The translations under genes and the position numbers were made by a program. From Rhizorhapis suberifaciens (GTDB taxonomy: Bacteria > Pseudomonadota > Alphaproteobacteria > Sphingomonadales > Sphingomonadaceae): a DNA stretch of 64,000 nt. The notes under the pieces are model-generated. The model saw nothing but the letters and a program-made list of their open reading frames with translations. It was not told the DNA's origin and made no database searches. The stretch is from assembly GCF_014200045.1 (NCBI RefSeq), contig NZ_JACHOV010000008.1, positions 62,001 to 126,000 on the forward strand. The letters run 5' to 3'. Shown here one piece after another: positions 18,103-27,236 of the stretch. How positions within the stretch are numbered: position 1 is the first letter of the stretch; each line of letters starts with the position of its first letter.

Positions 18103-18804
18103 ATGAAAAAGGTTTTGATCACCACTTTATTGGCCAGCGGAGCCCTGATCACCGCGATGCCGGCGCAAGCACAGGAACCATCTCCCTTCACCGGCTTCAG
18201 GATCGAAGCCTTGGGCGGCTATGACACGCTTCGCAACGGCAGCGATGTGGACATTGACGAGGATAGCGACGAGGATATCGACCAGTCCATAGACGGTTTT
18301 GTCTATGGCGTCGGCGCTGGTTTCGATTTCGACCTTGGAGGGTTTGTTGCGGGCGTAGAGGGAGAATTCACGGATTCGACCGGCAAGCAGGACGCCGATG
18401 AAGTAATCAACGCTCCGTTCGCCTTTCGCGCCAGCATCGGCCGCGACCTTTATGTCGGTGCCAGGGTCGGCATGCGTGTCATGCCCAGCACCCTTGTTTA
18501 TGTGAAGGGCGGGTACACAAGCACAAAGGTCAATGCCGCCATAGATGACCTTGATGCCGATGACGATGTGGACTTCACCACCGACGCCGATCAGACGGTT
18601 GACGGCTATCGGATTGGCGCAGGAATCGAACATCTGCTTGGAGACAGTTTGGGCGTCGGCTCCAGCGCCTATGTAAAGCTTGAATACCGCTATTCCAAAT
18701 ATGATGACCTGTCCTTCGATGACGACTTCTTCACCGACGAGAATTCCGTGGACATCGATCTTGATCGCCATCAGGTCGTGGCGGGACTGGGTATCCGCTT
18801 CTAA
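18103..18804 (+). CDS. Outer-membrane beta-barrel protein (Omp25/OmpA-like porin family)
   Basis: A 233-residue protein with a clear signal peptide (MKKVLITTLLASGALITAMP, cleaved after AQAQ). It continues as an eight-strand barrel with alternating aromatic strands (FRIEALGGYD, FVYGVGAGFDFDLGGFVAGVEGEF, AYVKLEYRYSKYDDL) and a final strand HQVVAGLGIRF ending in Phe, as required for BAM recognition. Extracellular loops are unusually Asp-rich (DVDIDEDSDEDIDQ near residue 47, DADDDVDF near 150, DDDFFTDENSVDIDLD near 205), which could bind divalent cations. Expression is probably under general stress control from the promoter at 17920. Confidence 0.88.
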   Translation: MKKVLITTLLASGALITAMPAQAQEPSPFTGFRIEALGGYDTLRNGSDVDIDEDSDEDIDQSIDGFVYGVGAGFDFDLGGFVAGVEGEFTDSTGKQDADEVINAPFAFRASIGRDLYVGARVGMRVMPSTLVYVKGGYTSTKVNAAIDDLDADDDVDFTTDADQTVDGYRIGAGIEHLLGDSLGVGSSAYVKLEYRYSKYDDLSFDDDFFTDENSVDIDLDRHQVVAGLGIRF

Positions 18805-18957
18805 CAATGGGTCGGCCCTGCATTGCGCGGGGCCGGCACTCCTGATGGCCTTTGCTGTAGACCACGTTCTGCTCCCGTTCATCATGCCTGGCATAATGAA
18901 GGTGAGACGCACTGCGAGCCGATTACCGGCCACAGTCTCTCATTTGGGAGCATTGCT

Positions 18958-19344
18958 ATGCGGAGTATATTAAAAACCATTGTGGGCGCATGCACCCTCG
19001 CCAGTGCTATGGCGACGGCAGTGCCGGTAGAGGCGCGGCCCGACGGCTATCGGGATTATCGGGAACATCGGTGGAACTCTGGCCGGCACCGTTACCGTGA
19101 CCATGACCGGGGGCGCTATCGCAACCACTATCGGTACGGCTATCGGGATAGCCGCCATTATTATCCTCGCGGATATTATGGTTATCGCGGACATCCGCGC
19201 GTCTACTATCGTGACTATGACAGAGGTGATGACGGAGCATTGCTGGCAGCAGGCATAATCGGCTTGGCCTTGGGCGCGGCGATTGCCTCCAACAATGACC
19301 GCGACCGCTATTACGACCGGGACTATGATTATTACCGGGATTGA
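18958..19344 (+). CDS. Secreted Tyr/Arg/Asp-rich glycine-zipper protein
   Basis: A 128-residue exported protein: signal peptide 1-26 (ending VPVEA), a low-complexity middle built of YRD, HRY and RGYYGYR units, a glycine-zipper-like hydrophobic segment (LLAAGIIGLALGAAIASN), and a tail of YYDRD repeats. It resembles the RcnB-like or surface-antigen-like small proteins of sphingomonads; function unknown. ATG 18958 with GGGAG seven bases upstream is preferred over an in-frame start at 18823, which lacks a signal peptide. Confidence 0.75.
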   Translation: MRSILKTIVGACTLASAMATAVPVEARPDGYRDYREHRWNSGRHRYRDHDRGRYRNHYRYGYRDSRHYYPRGYYGYRGHPRVYYRDYDRGDDGALLAAGIIGLALGAAIASNNDRDRYYDRDYDYYRD

Positions 19345-19468
19345 AGATCTTCGGTTCATGCGAAAAAGGAAGGCCGCGCCAAGGTTGAGCTAAGGCGCAG
19401 CCCAAATAGAGATGTGCATTTCTGCCATCCCGGGAATGTGCTATTCTACGCTGGCTAGGAGACTTGCC

Positions 19469-19912
19469 ATGCGACGATTCCTTGTACTCATGAACAGTGT
19501 GCTCGCACTTGCCTCTCCCGCCATTGCACAGGTCCAAAGCGGCAAAGAGGCATGGGGCCCCGCGCCCCCGGGCTTGCCAGATGGATCACAGGCAACCATC
19601 CTCTCAGGCGATCCTGGAAAAACGGGATTCTTTGTGATCCGCGCCAAGATGCCCGCGGGCTATACCATCCCTCCACATTGGCATCCAACGGATGAGAATG
19701 TCACCGTCATCACCGGTGAATTGATGCTTGGCATGGGCGACAAGGTAGATCCCGCCACCGCCACCACCCTCACGGCAGGCGGGTTCATCGTCGCGAAGGC
19801 AAAGATGCACCACTACGCAACGACGAAGACAGGAGCGGTAGTGCAAATCTCCGGAGAGGGCCCCTTCGCGATCAACTACATCAATCCAGCCGACGATCCC
19901 CGAAAGCAATAG
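19469..19912 (+). CDS. Secreted cupin-domain protein
   Basis: A 147-residue protein with a signal peptide (MRRFLVLMNSVLALASPAIA) followed by a single cupin barrel. Motif 1 is AGYTIPPHWHPTDENVTVITGE, giving two His and a Glu, and motif 2 contains the His of KAKMHHYA, so a metal site is likely. Cupins of this secreted type are often annotated only as DUF4437- or ChrR-like; the reaction is unknown. ATG 19469 with TAGGAGA upstream was chosen because it starts the signal peptide. Confidence 0.8.
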   Translation: MRRFLVLMNSVLALASPAIAQVQSGKEAWGPAPPGLPDGSQATILSGDPGKTGFFVIRAKMPAGYTIPPHWHPTDENVTVITGELMLGMGDKVDPATATTLTAGGFIVAKAKMHHYATTKTGAVVQISGEGPFAINYINPADDPRKQ

Positions 19913-19987
19913 CCGGGAGTTCTGAGCAAGGATTAAAGCGGATTGCGCAAAAAAGACTTGCCCTGAGTCTTCGAATTTTATGGAAAA

Positions 19988-20064
19988 TGGTGCGCCCGGA
20001 GCGATTCGAACGCCCGACCCTCAGATTCGTAGTCTGATGCTCTATCCAGCTGAGCTACGGGCGC
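19988..20064 (-). tRNA. tRNA-Arg (anticodon ACG)
   Basis: The reverse strand folds into a complete cloverleaf: acceptor GCGCCCG/CGGGCGC, D-arm GCTC, anticodon stem TCAGA/TCTGA with loop CTACGAA (anticodon ACG), and T-arm with TTCGAAT. Discriminator A and CCA are encoded (19988-19991). It reads CGU/CGC/CGA after A-to-I editing. Confidence 0.97.
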
Positions 20065-20179
20065 TTGGGAATGCCGCAGATAGGCGGGGGCAGCGCTTCT
20101 GGCAACCCCCTTTTTTGCGCATTATCGAAGAAATGTCTGCTCGCCATTCCGACCCGCCAAAACTTCGTCGATCCAACAT

Positions 20180-22009
20180 TCACAACCGCGCAATCGCCTC
20201 TGCAGCGATCATGCGGGCTTCGGGCTCAAGGCCCACGCGCCGCAACGCGGACACGATGTGGAATAGATGTTCGGGCGGCAACCGGCTCCAATCGGACACT
20301 TGCATACCGACGCCCGCCAACACCGCCACGGTTCCTGGCTCACCGCGACGGGCAGCCTCGTCAATGGCTCGTGTCCAACGAGACCGGTATCCCGCGCGCA
20401 GGCCGATATCCGGCGCAATGCGGTTCATGTCGGCCAAGCTCATGCGGCCCAGGCCCGCTAGGCCCGCGACCAACATACGCGATTTGATGAAATTGGCGCT
20501 GCCATCTTGATCGCGATAGGCATCGATCCGGTCATAGTCGCTGCCGACGCGCAACTCGGGCGAGGCCAGGGCCAACAGAGCCCAGGCATCTTGAGCTGGC
20601 TGCCCGTCAATCTGCCCGACGACATTGCTCCATGCCGCCGCATTGCGATCAAAGCCGCCGGCCAGCATCGATGCAATCAGGGGAGCAATATCATCGCCCA
20701 CGTCAGTGGTAATCGGCAGGCGCGCCGCCGCCCGCGCCATGGCGACATAACCGGCATAGTCCGCCCCATTGCCGTTGGGTGTCCAAAAGGACCGCATTAT
20801 GTCCAATCGCTGGGCGGCGTCGCCAGTATAGGCGTCGCGCAACCTGCGGGCATTTTCAACAATGTCCTCCGGCGCATCTTCATCTTCGGCAAGACGGCTT
20901 TGGAAATCCACCACCGCCGCGTTGGAAAACACCCCGAGCCGAGCCGCCACATTTACGGCATTGATGCGGGACGCCAGAGGCAGCAAAGCCGCACGAGCCT
21001 TCCATGCTTGAACGTGCGGGCTTACCCCCGCCCATAACCGGTCGGGAATCTCGATCCCTGTCGCCGTCGCCATACCATAGCGCCAGACGGTCAGTTGATC
21101 GACGCCCTCCCATTCGATATTCACCGAACGGCGGCTGTTGAAACCCGCGCCCACCACCTTTTCGGCCAGGCGGAAGTCAATTCCCCGTGCCGTTCCGCGC
21201 CGTTCAGCCTGATTCAGCACGGCGCTTGCCAGCCCCTGATCCCCCGAGAGAGAAGCACAGATGGCCTGGCTCATCTCCCAGCCGGGCTCGTCGCTGGTGC
21301 GAAGCGCCGGAGCCACCAGCGGACACAGGCCCGCAGGATCGGCTGTCGCCAGATAGGTCTGCATCGCTATGGCATAGAGCCGCGGCGTATAATCCAGACT
21401 GTCGACCGTTTGCACCAGCATACGGGCTGCATCCGCCTCCCCCATGCGCAACAGCAACCATGCCCGGTCGGCAATCCAGTCCGCGCCATTCACCCCGGCG
21501 GGCGTGTTCGTGCTGGACAATAATGCCCGGCGCAGCAGGATGGAGGCCCAGCGCGACGCGATTGGCGCGCGGGTCTTCTGCATCAATATGCCGAGATAAT
21601 GTCCACCCGCCCGGCCAAAGGCATCAGGCGCAAGCCCCTTGGTCCGTGGCGTAAGCACCCCGATCCGGTCCATCGAGCGCCTGGCATAGGGCGGCAGGTC
21701 GTACTTCTGCCGCGCAAGCTCGACATTCTCGACTTCCTCATCCTCGTCGCCCTCGCCTTCCTCACCCGGCGTCAGCAGCAGTTCGGGCAGCGAAGCGGTT
21801 TCATCTTCCGTCGGTTTCTCCCCTGGTCGTTTGCCAGGAGCAGGGGCGGGCGTGACGGCAGGCGGTGCGCCTTCATCAGGTGGAACAGCCTCTCCAAAGC
21901 CCGGCGGCAGCAATGATTCGGGTGCGTCCTGGCCGATCGCAGGAATGGCCAGGGCAATCGTCGCTATGCCTGCAATCAGCAGATTTCGGCTTCGGCGGCT
22001 GATCGCCAT
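20180..22009 (-). CDS. Secreted alpha-helical repeat protein of unknown function (609 aa)
   Basis: A signal peptide (about 1-28: MAISRRSRNLLIAGIATIAL then AIPAIGQ) is followed by a Pro/Glu-rich linker (residues about 30-105, with many acidic runs such as GEGDEDEEVENVE). A long all-helical region to the end looks like tetratricopeptide-type solenoid, with repeated Ala/Leu helices (ADAARMLVQTVDSLDY). No catalytic motif is visible. ATG 22009 lies one base after the TAA of the upstream 53-residue membrane protein gene, indicating translational coupling. Longer in-frame starts back to 22105 overlap that gene and lack a signal peptide. Probably periplasmic scaffold; function unknown. Confidence 0.75.
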   Translation of the reverse strand: MAISRRSRNLLIAGIATIALAIPAIGQDAPESLLPPGFGEAVPPDEGAPPAVTPAPAPGKRPGEKPTEDETASLPELLLTPGEEGEGDEDEEVENVELARQKYDLPPYARRSMDRIGVLTPRTKGLAPDAFGRAGGHYLGILMQKTRAPIASRWASILLRRALLSSTNTPAGVNGADWIADRAWLLLRMGEADAARMLVQTVDSLDYTPRLYAIAMQTYLATADPAGLCPLVAPALRTSDEPGWEMSQAICASLSGDQGLASAVLNQAERRGTARGIDFRLAEKVVGAGFNSRRSVNIEWEGVDQLTVWRYGMATATGIEIPDRLWAGVSPHVQAWKARAALLPLASRINAVNVAARLGVFSNAAVVDFQSRLAEDEDAPEDIVENARRLRDAYTGDAAQRLDIMRSFWTPNGNGADYAGYVAMARAAARLPITTDVGDDIAPLIASMLAGGFDRNAAAWSNVVGQIDGQPAQDAWALLALASPELRVGSDYDRIDAYRDQDGSANFIKSRMLVAGLAGLGRMSLADMNRIAPDIGLRAGYRSRWTRAIDEAARRGEPGTVAVLAGVGMQVSDWSRLPPEHLFHIVSALRRVGLEPEARMIAAEAIARL

Positions 22010-22010
22010 A

Positions 22011-22172
22011 TTATTGCGTGAACCTGTCCGGTGAGATGACCTTCTCGACGCGAGCCTGCGGCTGCTCCCCACCCCTTTGCCAGAGATACCATATCGCCCC
22101 TGCAAGCAATGCGATCAGGACGATCCAGATGATGGTTGGGCGGATGTTGCGGTTGGTTCTTCTATTTCTCAT
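22011..22172 (-). CDS. Small single-pass membrane protein (53 aa)
   Basis: A 53-residue frame starts at ATG 22172 (AGGGA upstream) and ends at TAA 22011-22013, one base before the ATG of the secreted helical protein. The N-terminus is strongly basic (MRNRRTNRNIRP), followed by one membrane helix (TIIWIVLIALLAGAIWYLW) and a polar tail, predicting N-in, C-out topology. Tight coupling suggests it works with the downstream secreted protein. Divergent from aroK. Function unknown. Confidence 0.65.
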   Translation of the reverse strand: MRNRRTNRNIRPTIIWIVLIALLAGAIWYLWQRGGEQPQARVEKVISPDRFTQ

Positions 22173-22282
22173 GGACTTTCCCTACCGCCTGTTGGGGGCT
22201 GAATTCCAGCCTCCTTGAGCGGCGTAACCAAATAAAAAGACGATTTGCCCGACGTGCACGGCGCTGTATAGCCGCGCCTGCC

Positions 22283-22828
22283 ATGCAACGAAACCTGAAA
22301 TCCTTCAACCCGGCGATCAAGGGTCCCATTGTGCTGATCGGCATGATGGGCGTTGGAAAATCGACAGTCGGAAGACGGTTGGCGACACGTCTAGGCATTC
22401 CCTTCGTGGATGCCGACGATGAAATCGAAGTCGCGGCTGGCATGAACATTCAGGAAATTTTCGAACGCTTCGGCGAAGGCCATTTCCGCGATGGGGAACG
22501 GCGCGTCATTGCCCGGCTTATGGACGGCGATCTCAAGGTTATTGCGACGGGCGGCGGCGCTTTCATGCAAGCTGAAACCCGTGCCGAGATTTTGGAGCAT
22601 GCAATCACCATCTGGCTTGACGCTGACATCGACGTCCTTGTCGACCGCGTCTCCCGCCGTGACGGCCGTCCGCTGCTGAAGGACAAGGATCCCCGCATCG
22701 TGCTTGAACAGCTGGCGGAAATACGCAACCCCGTTTACGCACTGGCGCCGATCCACATCAAAAGCAGGGCCGGGCCGCATGAGGCGACGGTCGAGAAAAT
22801 CATGGAAGCTTTGGAAAAATGGCAATAA
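22283..22828 (+). CDS. aroK: Shikimate kinase
   Basis: A 181-residue kinase for the fifth step of the shikimate pathway (shikimate 3-phosphate from ATP). Walker A GMMGVGKST is at 20-28. The shikimate-binding Asp lies in VDADDEIE (about 41-47), followed by FRDGERR and ATGGGAF, and the lid region is RRDGRPLLKD. Start ATG 22283 gives the usual length; an upstream in-frame extension to 22136 does not resemble the family. The 3' end overlaps aroB by 10 bases. Confidence 0.95.
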   Translation: MQRNLKSFNPAIKGPIVLIGMMGVGKSTVGRRLATRLGIPFVDADDEIEVAAGMNIQEIFERFGEGHFRDGERRVIARLMDGDLKVIATGGGAFMQAETRAEILEHAITIWLDADIDVLVDRVSRRDGRPLLKDKDPRIVLEQLAEIRNPVYALAPIHIKSRAGPHEATVEKIMEALEKWQ

Positions 22829-23922
22829 TCCCGGTCAGCCTTGGTGATCGCAGCTACGACATCTTAGTCGCGGAAGGCGCGCTGGATCATGCGGCGGGGC
22901 ATCTTGGCGGCTTTGTCCGCAATGCCGGGCTGGTGGTCGTCACCGACGAAAATGTGGCGCGGGCACAGCTGCCCCGTCTGGTGAATGCCCTGGCCCATGG
23001 GGGGATAAGGGTGGAACCCATCATCCTGCCCCCCGGCGAAGGATCGAAAAGCTGGGAAGTGCTGGAGGTTCTTCTCGACAGGCTATTGGACCTTGGCGTT
23101 GAACGGAGCGACCATATCATTGCCCTTGGCGGCGGCGTGATTGGCGACGTTGTGGGTTTTGCCGCCGCAATTCTGAAACGAGGCTGCAACTTCGTCCAGA
23201 TTCCCACCACTGTGCTGGCGCAGGTCGACAGCTCTGTCGGGGGAAAGACCGCGATCAATACCGCCGCGGGCAAGAACCTTGTGGGCGCCTTTCACCAGCC
23301 TTCGTTCGTGCTGATCGATCCTTCCTCGCTCGACAGTCTGCCGGTGCGGGAAGTGCGTGCGGGCTATGCCGAGGTGGTTAAATATGGCCTCATCAACGAC
23401 GCGGATTTCTTTGCCTGGTGCGAAAAACATGGGGGGTCCCTGATCGCCGGCGACATGGCGGCGCGCACCGTCGCCATTGAAAAAAGCGTCAGGGCGAAAG
23501 CCGGCATCGTCGGCGAGGACGAACGCGAAACCAGCGGCCGCCGAGCTCTTCTGAATCTCGGTCACACCTTCGGTCATGCGCTCGAGGCGGAGACCGGCTT
23601 TTCCGATATGCTGCTCCACGGCGAAGGTGTCGCAGCCGGCATGGCCCTCGCCTTCCGCTTTTCCGCACGGCAGGGTCTTTGCAGTCAGGATGACGCGGCG
23701 CGGGTAACCGAGCACTTGAAATCGGCAGGACTGCCCTATGATCTCGACAGCGCCCATGTCTCCGCTCCGGGCGAAACGCTGGTCGCTCATATGATGCATG
23801 ACAAGAAAATGGCGGGCGGCAAGCTCCCCTTCCTGCTCGCGCGGGGAATCGGCGAGACCTATTTGGAAAGGAATGTTGACCTCGCCGAAGTGGCGGCGTT
23901 TCTGGACGAAGAGCAGAGCTAG
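22819..23922 (+). CDS. aroB: 3-dehydroquinate synthase
   Basis: A 367-residue enzyme converting DAHP to 3-dehydroquinate, the second shikimate-pathway step, using NAD and a divalent metal. Visible motifs are the NAD-binding GGGVIGDVVGFAAA, QIPTTVLAQVDSSVGGKTAIN, and metal ligands in the E-VVKYGLI and LNLGHTFGHALE segments. It overlaps aroK by 10 bases, so the pair is translationally coupled. Confidence 0.97.
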   Translation: MAIIPVSLGDRSYDILVAEGALDHAAGHLGGFVRNAGLVVVTDENVARAQLPRLVNALAHGGIRVEPIILPPGEGSKSWEVLEVLLDRLLDLGVERSDHIIALGGGVIGDVVGFAAAILKRGCNFVQIPTTVLAQVDSSVGGKTAINTAAGKNLVGAFHQPSFVLIDPSSLDSLPVREVRAGYAEVVKYGLINDADFFAWCEKHGGSLIAGDMAARTVAIEKSVRAKAGIVGEDERETSGRRALLNLGHTFGHALEAETGFSDMLLHGEGVAAGMALAFRFSARQGLCSQDDAARVTEHLKSAGLPYDLDSAHVSAPGETLVAHMMHDKKMAGGKLPFLLARGIGETYLERNVDLAEVAAFLDEEQS

Positions 23923-23939
23923 GGCCCGAACCGCAGTTT

Positions 23940-25304
23940 TCAAACCGCCTGAGGCAATGTCAACTTTGCCAGCAGCCCGCCCAGATCCTCGCTCTCCTCA
24001 AGCGAAACGCCGCCGTCGTAAATTTCCGCCACGTCTCTGACGATGGCGAGGCCCAAGCCGGTCCCCGGCTTGGCCGAATCCAACCTGACGCCCCGGTCGA
24101 ATATCCGCGTGCGCTGTTCTTTCGGAATCCCCGCGCCATCGTCCTCGACAATGATCTCGACCATTTCACTATTGGGCCGGACGGTGACGAACACACTGCC
24201 GCCGCCATATTTCGCGGCATTTTCGATGAGGTTCCCAATCATTTCGTCCAGATCCTGCCGTTCGACGCGAACAGCCGCGTTCTTGTCGCCGTCGACGTCC
24301 AGCCGCACCTCTGGATAAAGACGCCGCACCGCTCGCTCCACCGCCTCCACGCTCGGCCAGACCTCAGCGCGGCAATGCGCTGACCCACGCCGACCGACCG
24401 CCCGCGCCCGCGCAAGATGGTGATCCACTTGCCGCCGCATCGTCGCGGCCTCGCGAATGACGGTATCTCCCAGGTCGGGAGCTTGCGCCGTCGCCGCATT
24501 CATGATGACCGTGAGCGGCGTTTTCAACGCATGGGCCAAATTGCCTGCGTGCCGCCGGGCCTCTTCTGCCTGGCGTTCATTATGGGCGAGCAGCTCATTC
24601 AGTTCCTCCACCATCGGCATGATCTCGTCGGGCAGCGGCTCTGTCACTCGTCCCTTGTCCCCCGCCCGCATGCGGGAGATTTCCTTCCGAACCCGTCGAA
24701 GGGGGCGCAGTCCGTAAAAAGTCTGCAGCGCCGCCATGATGATGAGGCCGATGCCCAATATCGCGAAGCTCTTTACCAGCGTCGAGCGCAAGGCGCTGAT
24801 CTGGTCATCCAGGCTGTCCCGCGCCTGCGCCACAATGAACTTCCATCCCACTTTGGATCCAGGCAGCCGCACCGTCCGTTCCATGACGCGCAGGTCCTCG
24901 CCGGGAAACTGTTTGCTGTCATAGACATGCGCCCGCATGTCCTTGTGCCGATGGTCGACCTGAAGAGCCCGGTCCCATAGCGAACGGGAGCGGAAGTCAT
25001 CGAATCCGGCTCCGCTGATTTGAAAATAGATGCCGCTGCCTGGTTCCAGGAAGCGCTGATCGGCAAGGGGCCGGATCAGACGGACCTCGCCATCGGGGCC
25101 AATCTCGGCTGAACTCATCATCGCCGTCAGCACATAGTTCAGACCATCGTCGAAGCTGCGCGTGATCGCCTGCGTCAGCACCCGGTCCAGCGCCATCCCT
25201 CCACCGATCAGCAGCAGCGTGATCCACAACGCCGCAATGCCGATCATGCGGCGGCTGAGCGATCCGGTGGCCCGGCTGGGACTTGGCGAGGGTTCGGTCT
25301 GCAC
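23940..25304 (-). CDS. Sensor histidine kinase (PhoQ/OmpR-system type)
   Basis: A 454-residue membrane kinase. Helices at about 20-38 and 178-197 flank a periplasmic sensor of about 140 residues. Then come a HAMP-like linker, an H-box NLAHALKTPLT with phospho-acceptor His 258, an N-box MIGNLIENAAKYGG, and G-boxes DDGAGIP and GTGLGLAIV. The start is GTG 25304; ATG 25247 is an alternative but lacks a ribosome site and shortens the N-terminus before helix 1. It lies downstream of its likely partner regulator, separated by a 66-base spacer holding a REP-like hairpin. Confidence 0.9.
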   Translation of the reverse strand: MQTEPSPSPSRATGSLSRRMIGIAALWITLLLIGGGMALDRVLTQAITRSFDDGLNYVLTAMMSSAEIGPDGEVRLIRPLADQRFLEPGSGIYFQISGAGFDDFRSRSLWDRALQVDHRHKDMRAHVYDSKQFPGEDLRVMERTVRLPGSKVGWKFIVAQARDSLDDQISALRSTLVKSFAILGIGLIIMAALQTFYGLRPLRRVRKEISRMRAGDKGRVTEPLPDEIMPMVEELNELLAHNERQAEEARRHAGNLAHALKTPLTVIMNAATAQAPDLGDTVIREAATMRRQVDHHLARARAVGRRGSAHCRAEVWPSVEAVERAVRRLYPEVRLDVDGDKNAAVRVERQDLDEMIGNLIENAAKYGGGSVFVTVRPNSEMVEIIVEDDGAGIPKEQRTRIFDRGVRLDSAKPGTGLGLAIVRDVAEIYDGGVSLEESEDLGGLLAKLTLPQAV

Positions 25305-25330
25305 CTTAGCTTGCTATCCCTCGTGGGTGT

Positions 25331-25362
25331 TCAGGAGCGCTCCCGCCTGCGCAGGAGCACAA
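25331..25362 (-). repeat. REP-like palindrome between regulator and kinase genes
   Basis: TTCAGGAGCGCTCCCGCCTG with the following GCGCAGGAGC resembles the right arm of the repeat pair at 34518-34601. Because it is inside an apparent operon, it may act as an mRNA stem-loop separating the two cistrons. Confidence 0.5.
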
Positions 25363-25370
25363 TTGCGCGA

Positions 25371-26039
25371 TCACCCCACCGCCGGCTCTTCTAGGCTGTA
25401 GCCCAGACCTCTGATCGTCGTAATCACGTCCGGCCCAAGCTTTTTGCGAATGCGCGTCACGAACACTTCGATCGTGTTGGAATCCCGGTCGAAATCCTGA
25501 TCGTAGATATGCTCGATAAGTTCGGTCCGGGACACCACCTTGCCCTTGTGGTGCAGCAGGTAGGATAGCAGCTTATATTCCTGCGCGGTGAGTTTCACCG
25601 GCTCGCCCTTCAAGGTCACCTTGCCCGAACGGGTGTCGAGCCGAACATCGCCCGCCATCAACTCGCTTGACGCATTGCCAGACGCGCGCCGGATCAGCGC
25701 TCTTAACCGCGCGATCAGCTCTTCGCTCTGAAATGGCTTGGCAAGATAATCGTCGGCCCCGGCGTCGAGGCCCGCGACCTTGTCCGACCAGCTATCGCGC
25801 GCCGTCAACACCAGCACCGGAAAGCTCAGCCCATCCTTGCGCCAGCGGTCGAGCACGGTCAGACCGTCAATCTCCGGCAGGCCGAGGTCAAGCACAACCG
25901 CGTCATAGCTTTCGGTGGAGCCGAGAAAATGCCCCTCCTCGCCATCAGTGGCAAGGTCCACGGCATAACCCGCGCCTTCAAGGGTATTTTTGAGTTGCTG
26001 GCCCAGATTGGGCTCGTCTTCAACAATCAACAGCCGCAT
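25371..26039 (-). CDS. OmpR-family response regulator
   Basis: A 222-residue regulator with receiver domain (phospho-Asp about 51 in VVLDLGLPEIDG, conserved acidic pair in VEDEPNLG, Lys in LAKPF) and a winged-helix output domain (VKLTAQEYKLLSYLLHHKGK, then RDSNTIEVFVTRIRKKLG). With the adjacent kinase and a PepSY protein gene immediately upstream, it forms a three-gene cluster common in sphingomonads, resembling envelope- or metal-sensing systems. The signal is unknown. Confidence 0.93.
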   Translation of the reverse strand: MRLLIVEDEPNLGQQLKNTLEGAGYAVDLATDGEEGHFLGSTESYDAVVLDLGLPEIDGLTVLDRWRKDGLSFPVLVLTARDSWSDKVAGLDAGADDYLAKPFQSEELIARLRALIRRASGNASSELMAGDVRLDTRSGKVTLKGEPVKLTAQEYKLLSYLLHHKGKVVSRTELIEHIYDQDFDRDSNTIEVFVTRIRKKLGPDVITTIRGLGYSLEEPAVG

Positions 26040-26065
26040 ATCAGCCCTTTATCATGTTTTTCTTT

Positions 26066-26464
26066 TCAGCGCGAACGCCGGACGATATCGCCTGAACGGC
26101 CATCGACATCAACCCATACAACGCGGCCCTCCCGCATATATTTCAGCCGATATTCCCCGCGCCGGTCGTCAAACTCGCTACCCAGATAATTGGCGCCGTC
26201 CATTTCCCGCCCAACACGGCGCTTGATGATGGAAAAAGGCATGACATCTCCATCCAGCATCGCCCGGCGAGCGGCATCCTGTTCATAGCGGCGCGGCGCG
26301 GCGCGCATCAGCTCGCTGCGCTCATAACCCCGTTCGGCTCCCCTGCCTTTCCCCCGGCCCCGCTGGTCGTCAGCGGCCGCAGGGCAAGAGATGGCCGTTA
26401 CGACGATAGCGGCAGCCAGAAAGCCTGGCAGGAGAAGGGTTTTCCTTTGCATCATGATGGGCAT
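26066..26464 (-). CDS. Secreted PepSY-domain protein
   Basis: A 132-residue protein with a signal peptide (TLLLPGFLAAAIVVTAISCP, cleaved near AAA-DD), an Arg/Gly-rich segment (QRGRGKGRGAERGYERSE), and a C-terminal PepSY-like strand pair, YRLKYMREGRVVWVDVDG. PepSY domains are thought to inhibit peptidases or sense envelope state. It precedes the response regulator gene by 26 bases and is probably in the same operon, perhaps feeding the kinase. The start could be ATG 26464, 26455 or 26452; none has a strong ribosome site. Confidence 0.7.
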   Translation of the reverse strand: MPIMMQRKTLLLPGFLAAAIVVTAISCPAAADDQRGRGKGRGAERGYERSELMRAAPRRYEQDAARRAMLDGDVMPFSIIKRRVGREMDGANYLGSEFDDRRGEYRLKYMREGRVVWVDVDGRSGDIVRRSR

Positions 26465-26656
26465 GGCATAGGGCAAAGGGATTGAACAGGTGGTGAATGG
26501 GGCTGAAATCTCGATGAAAGGTTTAATATCCGCTGGATTTTCAGCGACTATGGCATTTTTGCATCGGTGACGGCCATCACATGAATATGTCAATGCCCGC
26601 CAACCGCTTTCGGCCGCTGGAGCGGTCAGGCGCAGTAATGGAGAATAAAAGGGACC

Positions 26657-27220
26657 ATGTCGCGTTTGATCCTGTTCAACAAGCCTTATGGAGCGCTTTC
26701 GCAATTCACGGATCGCGGCAGGGAATCGACACGCCCAACCCTGACGGATTTTATTCACGTACCGGGCGTTTATCCTGCGGGGCGGCTCGATCTTGATAGC
26801 GAGGGCCTGCTCCTGCTCACCGACGATGGCAAGCTGCAGGCGCGGATCGCTGATCCCAAATTCAAGATGCCGAAAACCTACCTCGTCCAGATCGAAGGCG
26901 ATCCCGAAGAGACAAGCCTCGACCAACTGAGGCAAGGCCTCCATTTGAAAGACGGCCTGACCCGGCCGGCGAAAGTCGAACGCATTGCCGACCCCGCGCT
27001 CTGGCCCCGCGATCCGCCGGTCCGCTTCCGTAAAAGCGTGCCCGACTGCTGGCTCAAGCTGACAATTCGGGAAGGCCGCAACCGGCAAGTGCGCCGAATG
27101 ACGGCAGCCATCGGCCATCCGACTTTGAGGCTGGTGCGATGGAGCATCGGCGACTGGACGCTCGAAGGGCTCCAGTCCGGAAAATGGCGGGAAGCGCCAA
27201 TTGCGGTTCAGGCGCGATGA
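26657..27220 (+). CDS. rluE: 23S rRNA pseudouridine synthase, RluE-type
   Basis: A 187-residue RsuA-family pseudouridine synthase, without an S4 domain, as in RluE (modifies U2457 in E. coli 23S rRNA). The catalytic motif [15 protein letters not shown] places Asp at about 45. Further family blocks are KTYLVQIEG and [24 protein letters not shown] 26657 has AAAAGGGA upstream. The RluE assignment rests on size and N-terminus ([14 protein letters not shown]). Confidence 0.88.
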   Translation: MSRLILFNKPYGALSQFTDRGRESTRPTLTDFIHVPGVYPAGRLDLDSEGLLLLTDDGKLQARIADPKFKMPKTYLVQIEGDPEETSLDQLRQGLHLKDGLTRPAKVERIADPALWPRDPPVRFRKSVPDCWLKLTIREGRNRQVRRMTAAIGHPTLRLVRWSIGDWTLEGLQSGKWREAPIAVQAR

Positions 27221-27236
27221 GCCAAAGCGCCTGCTC

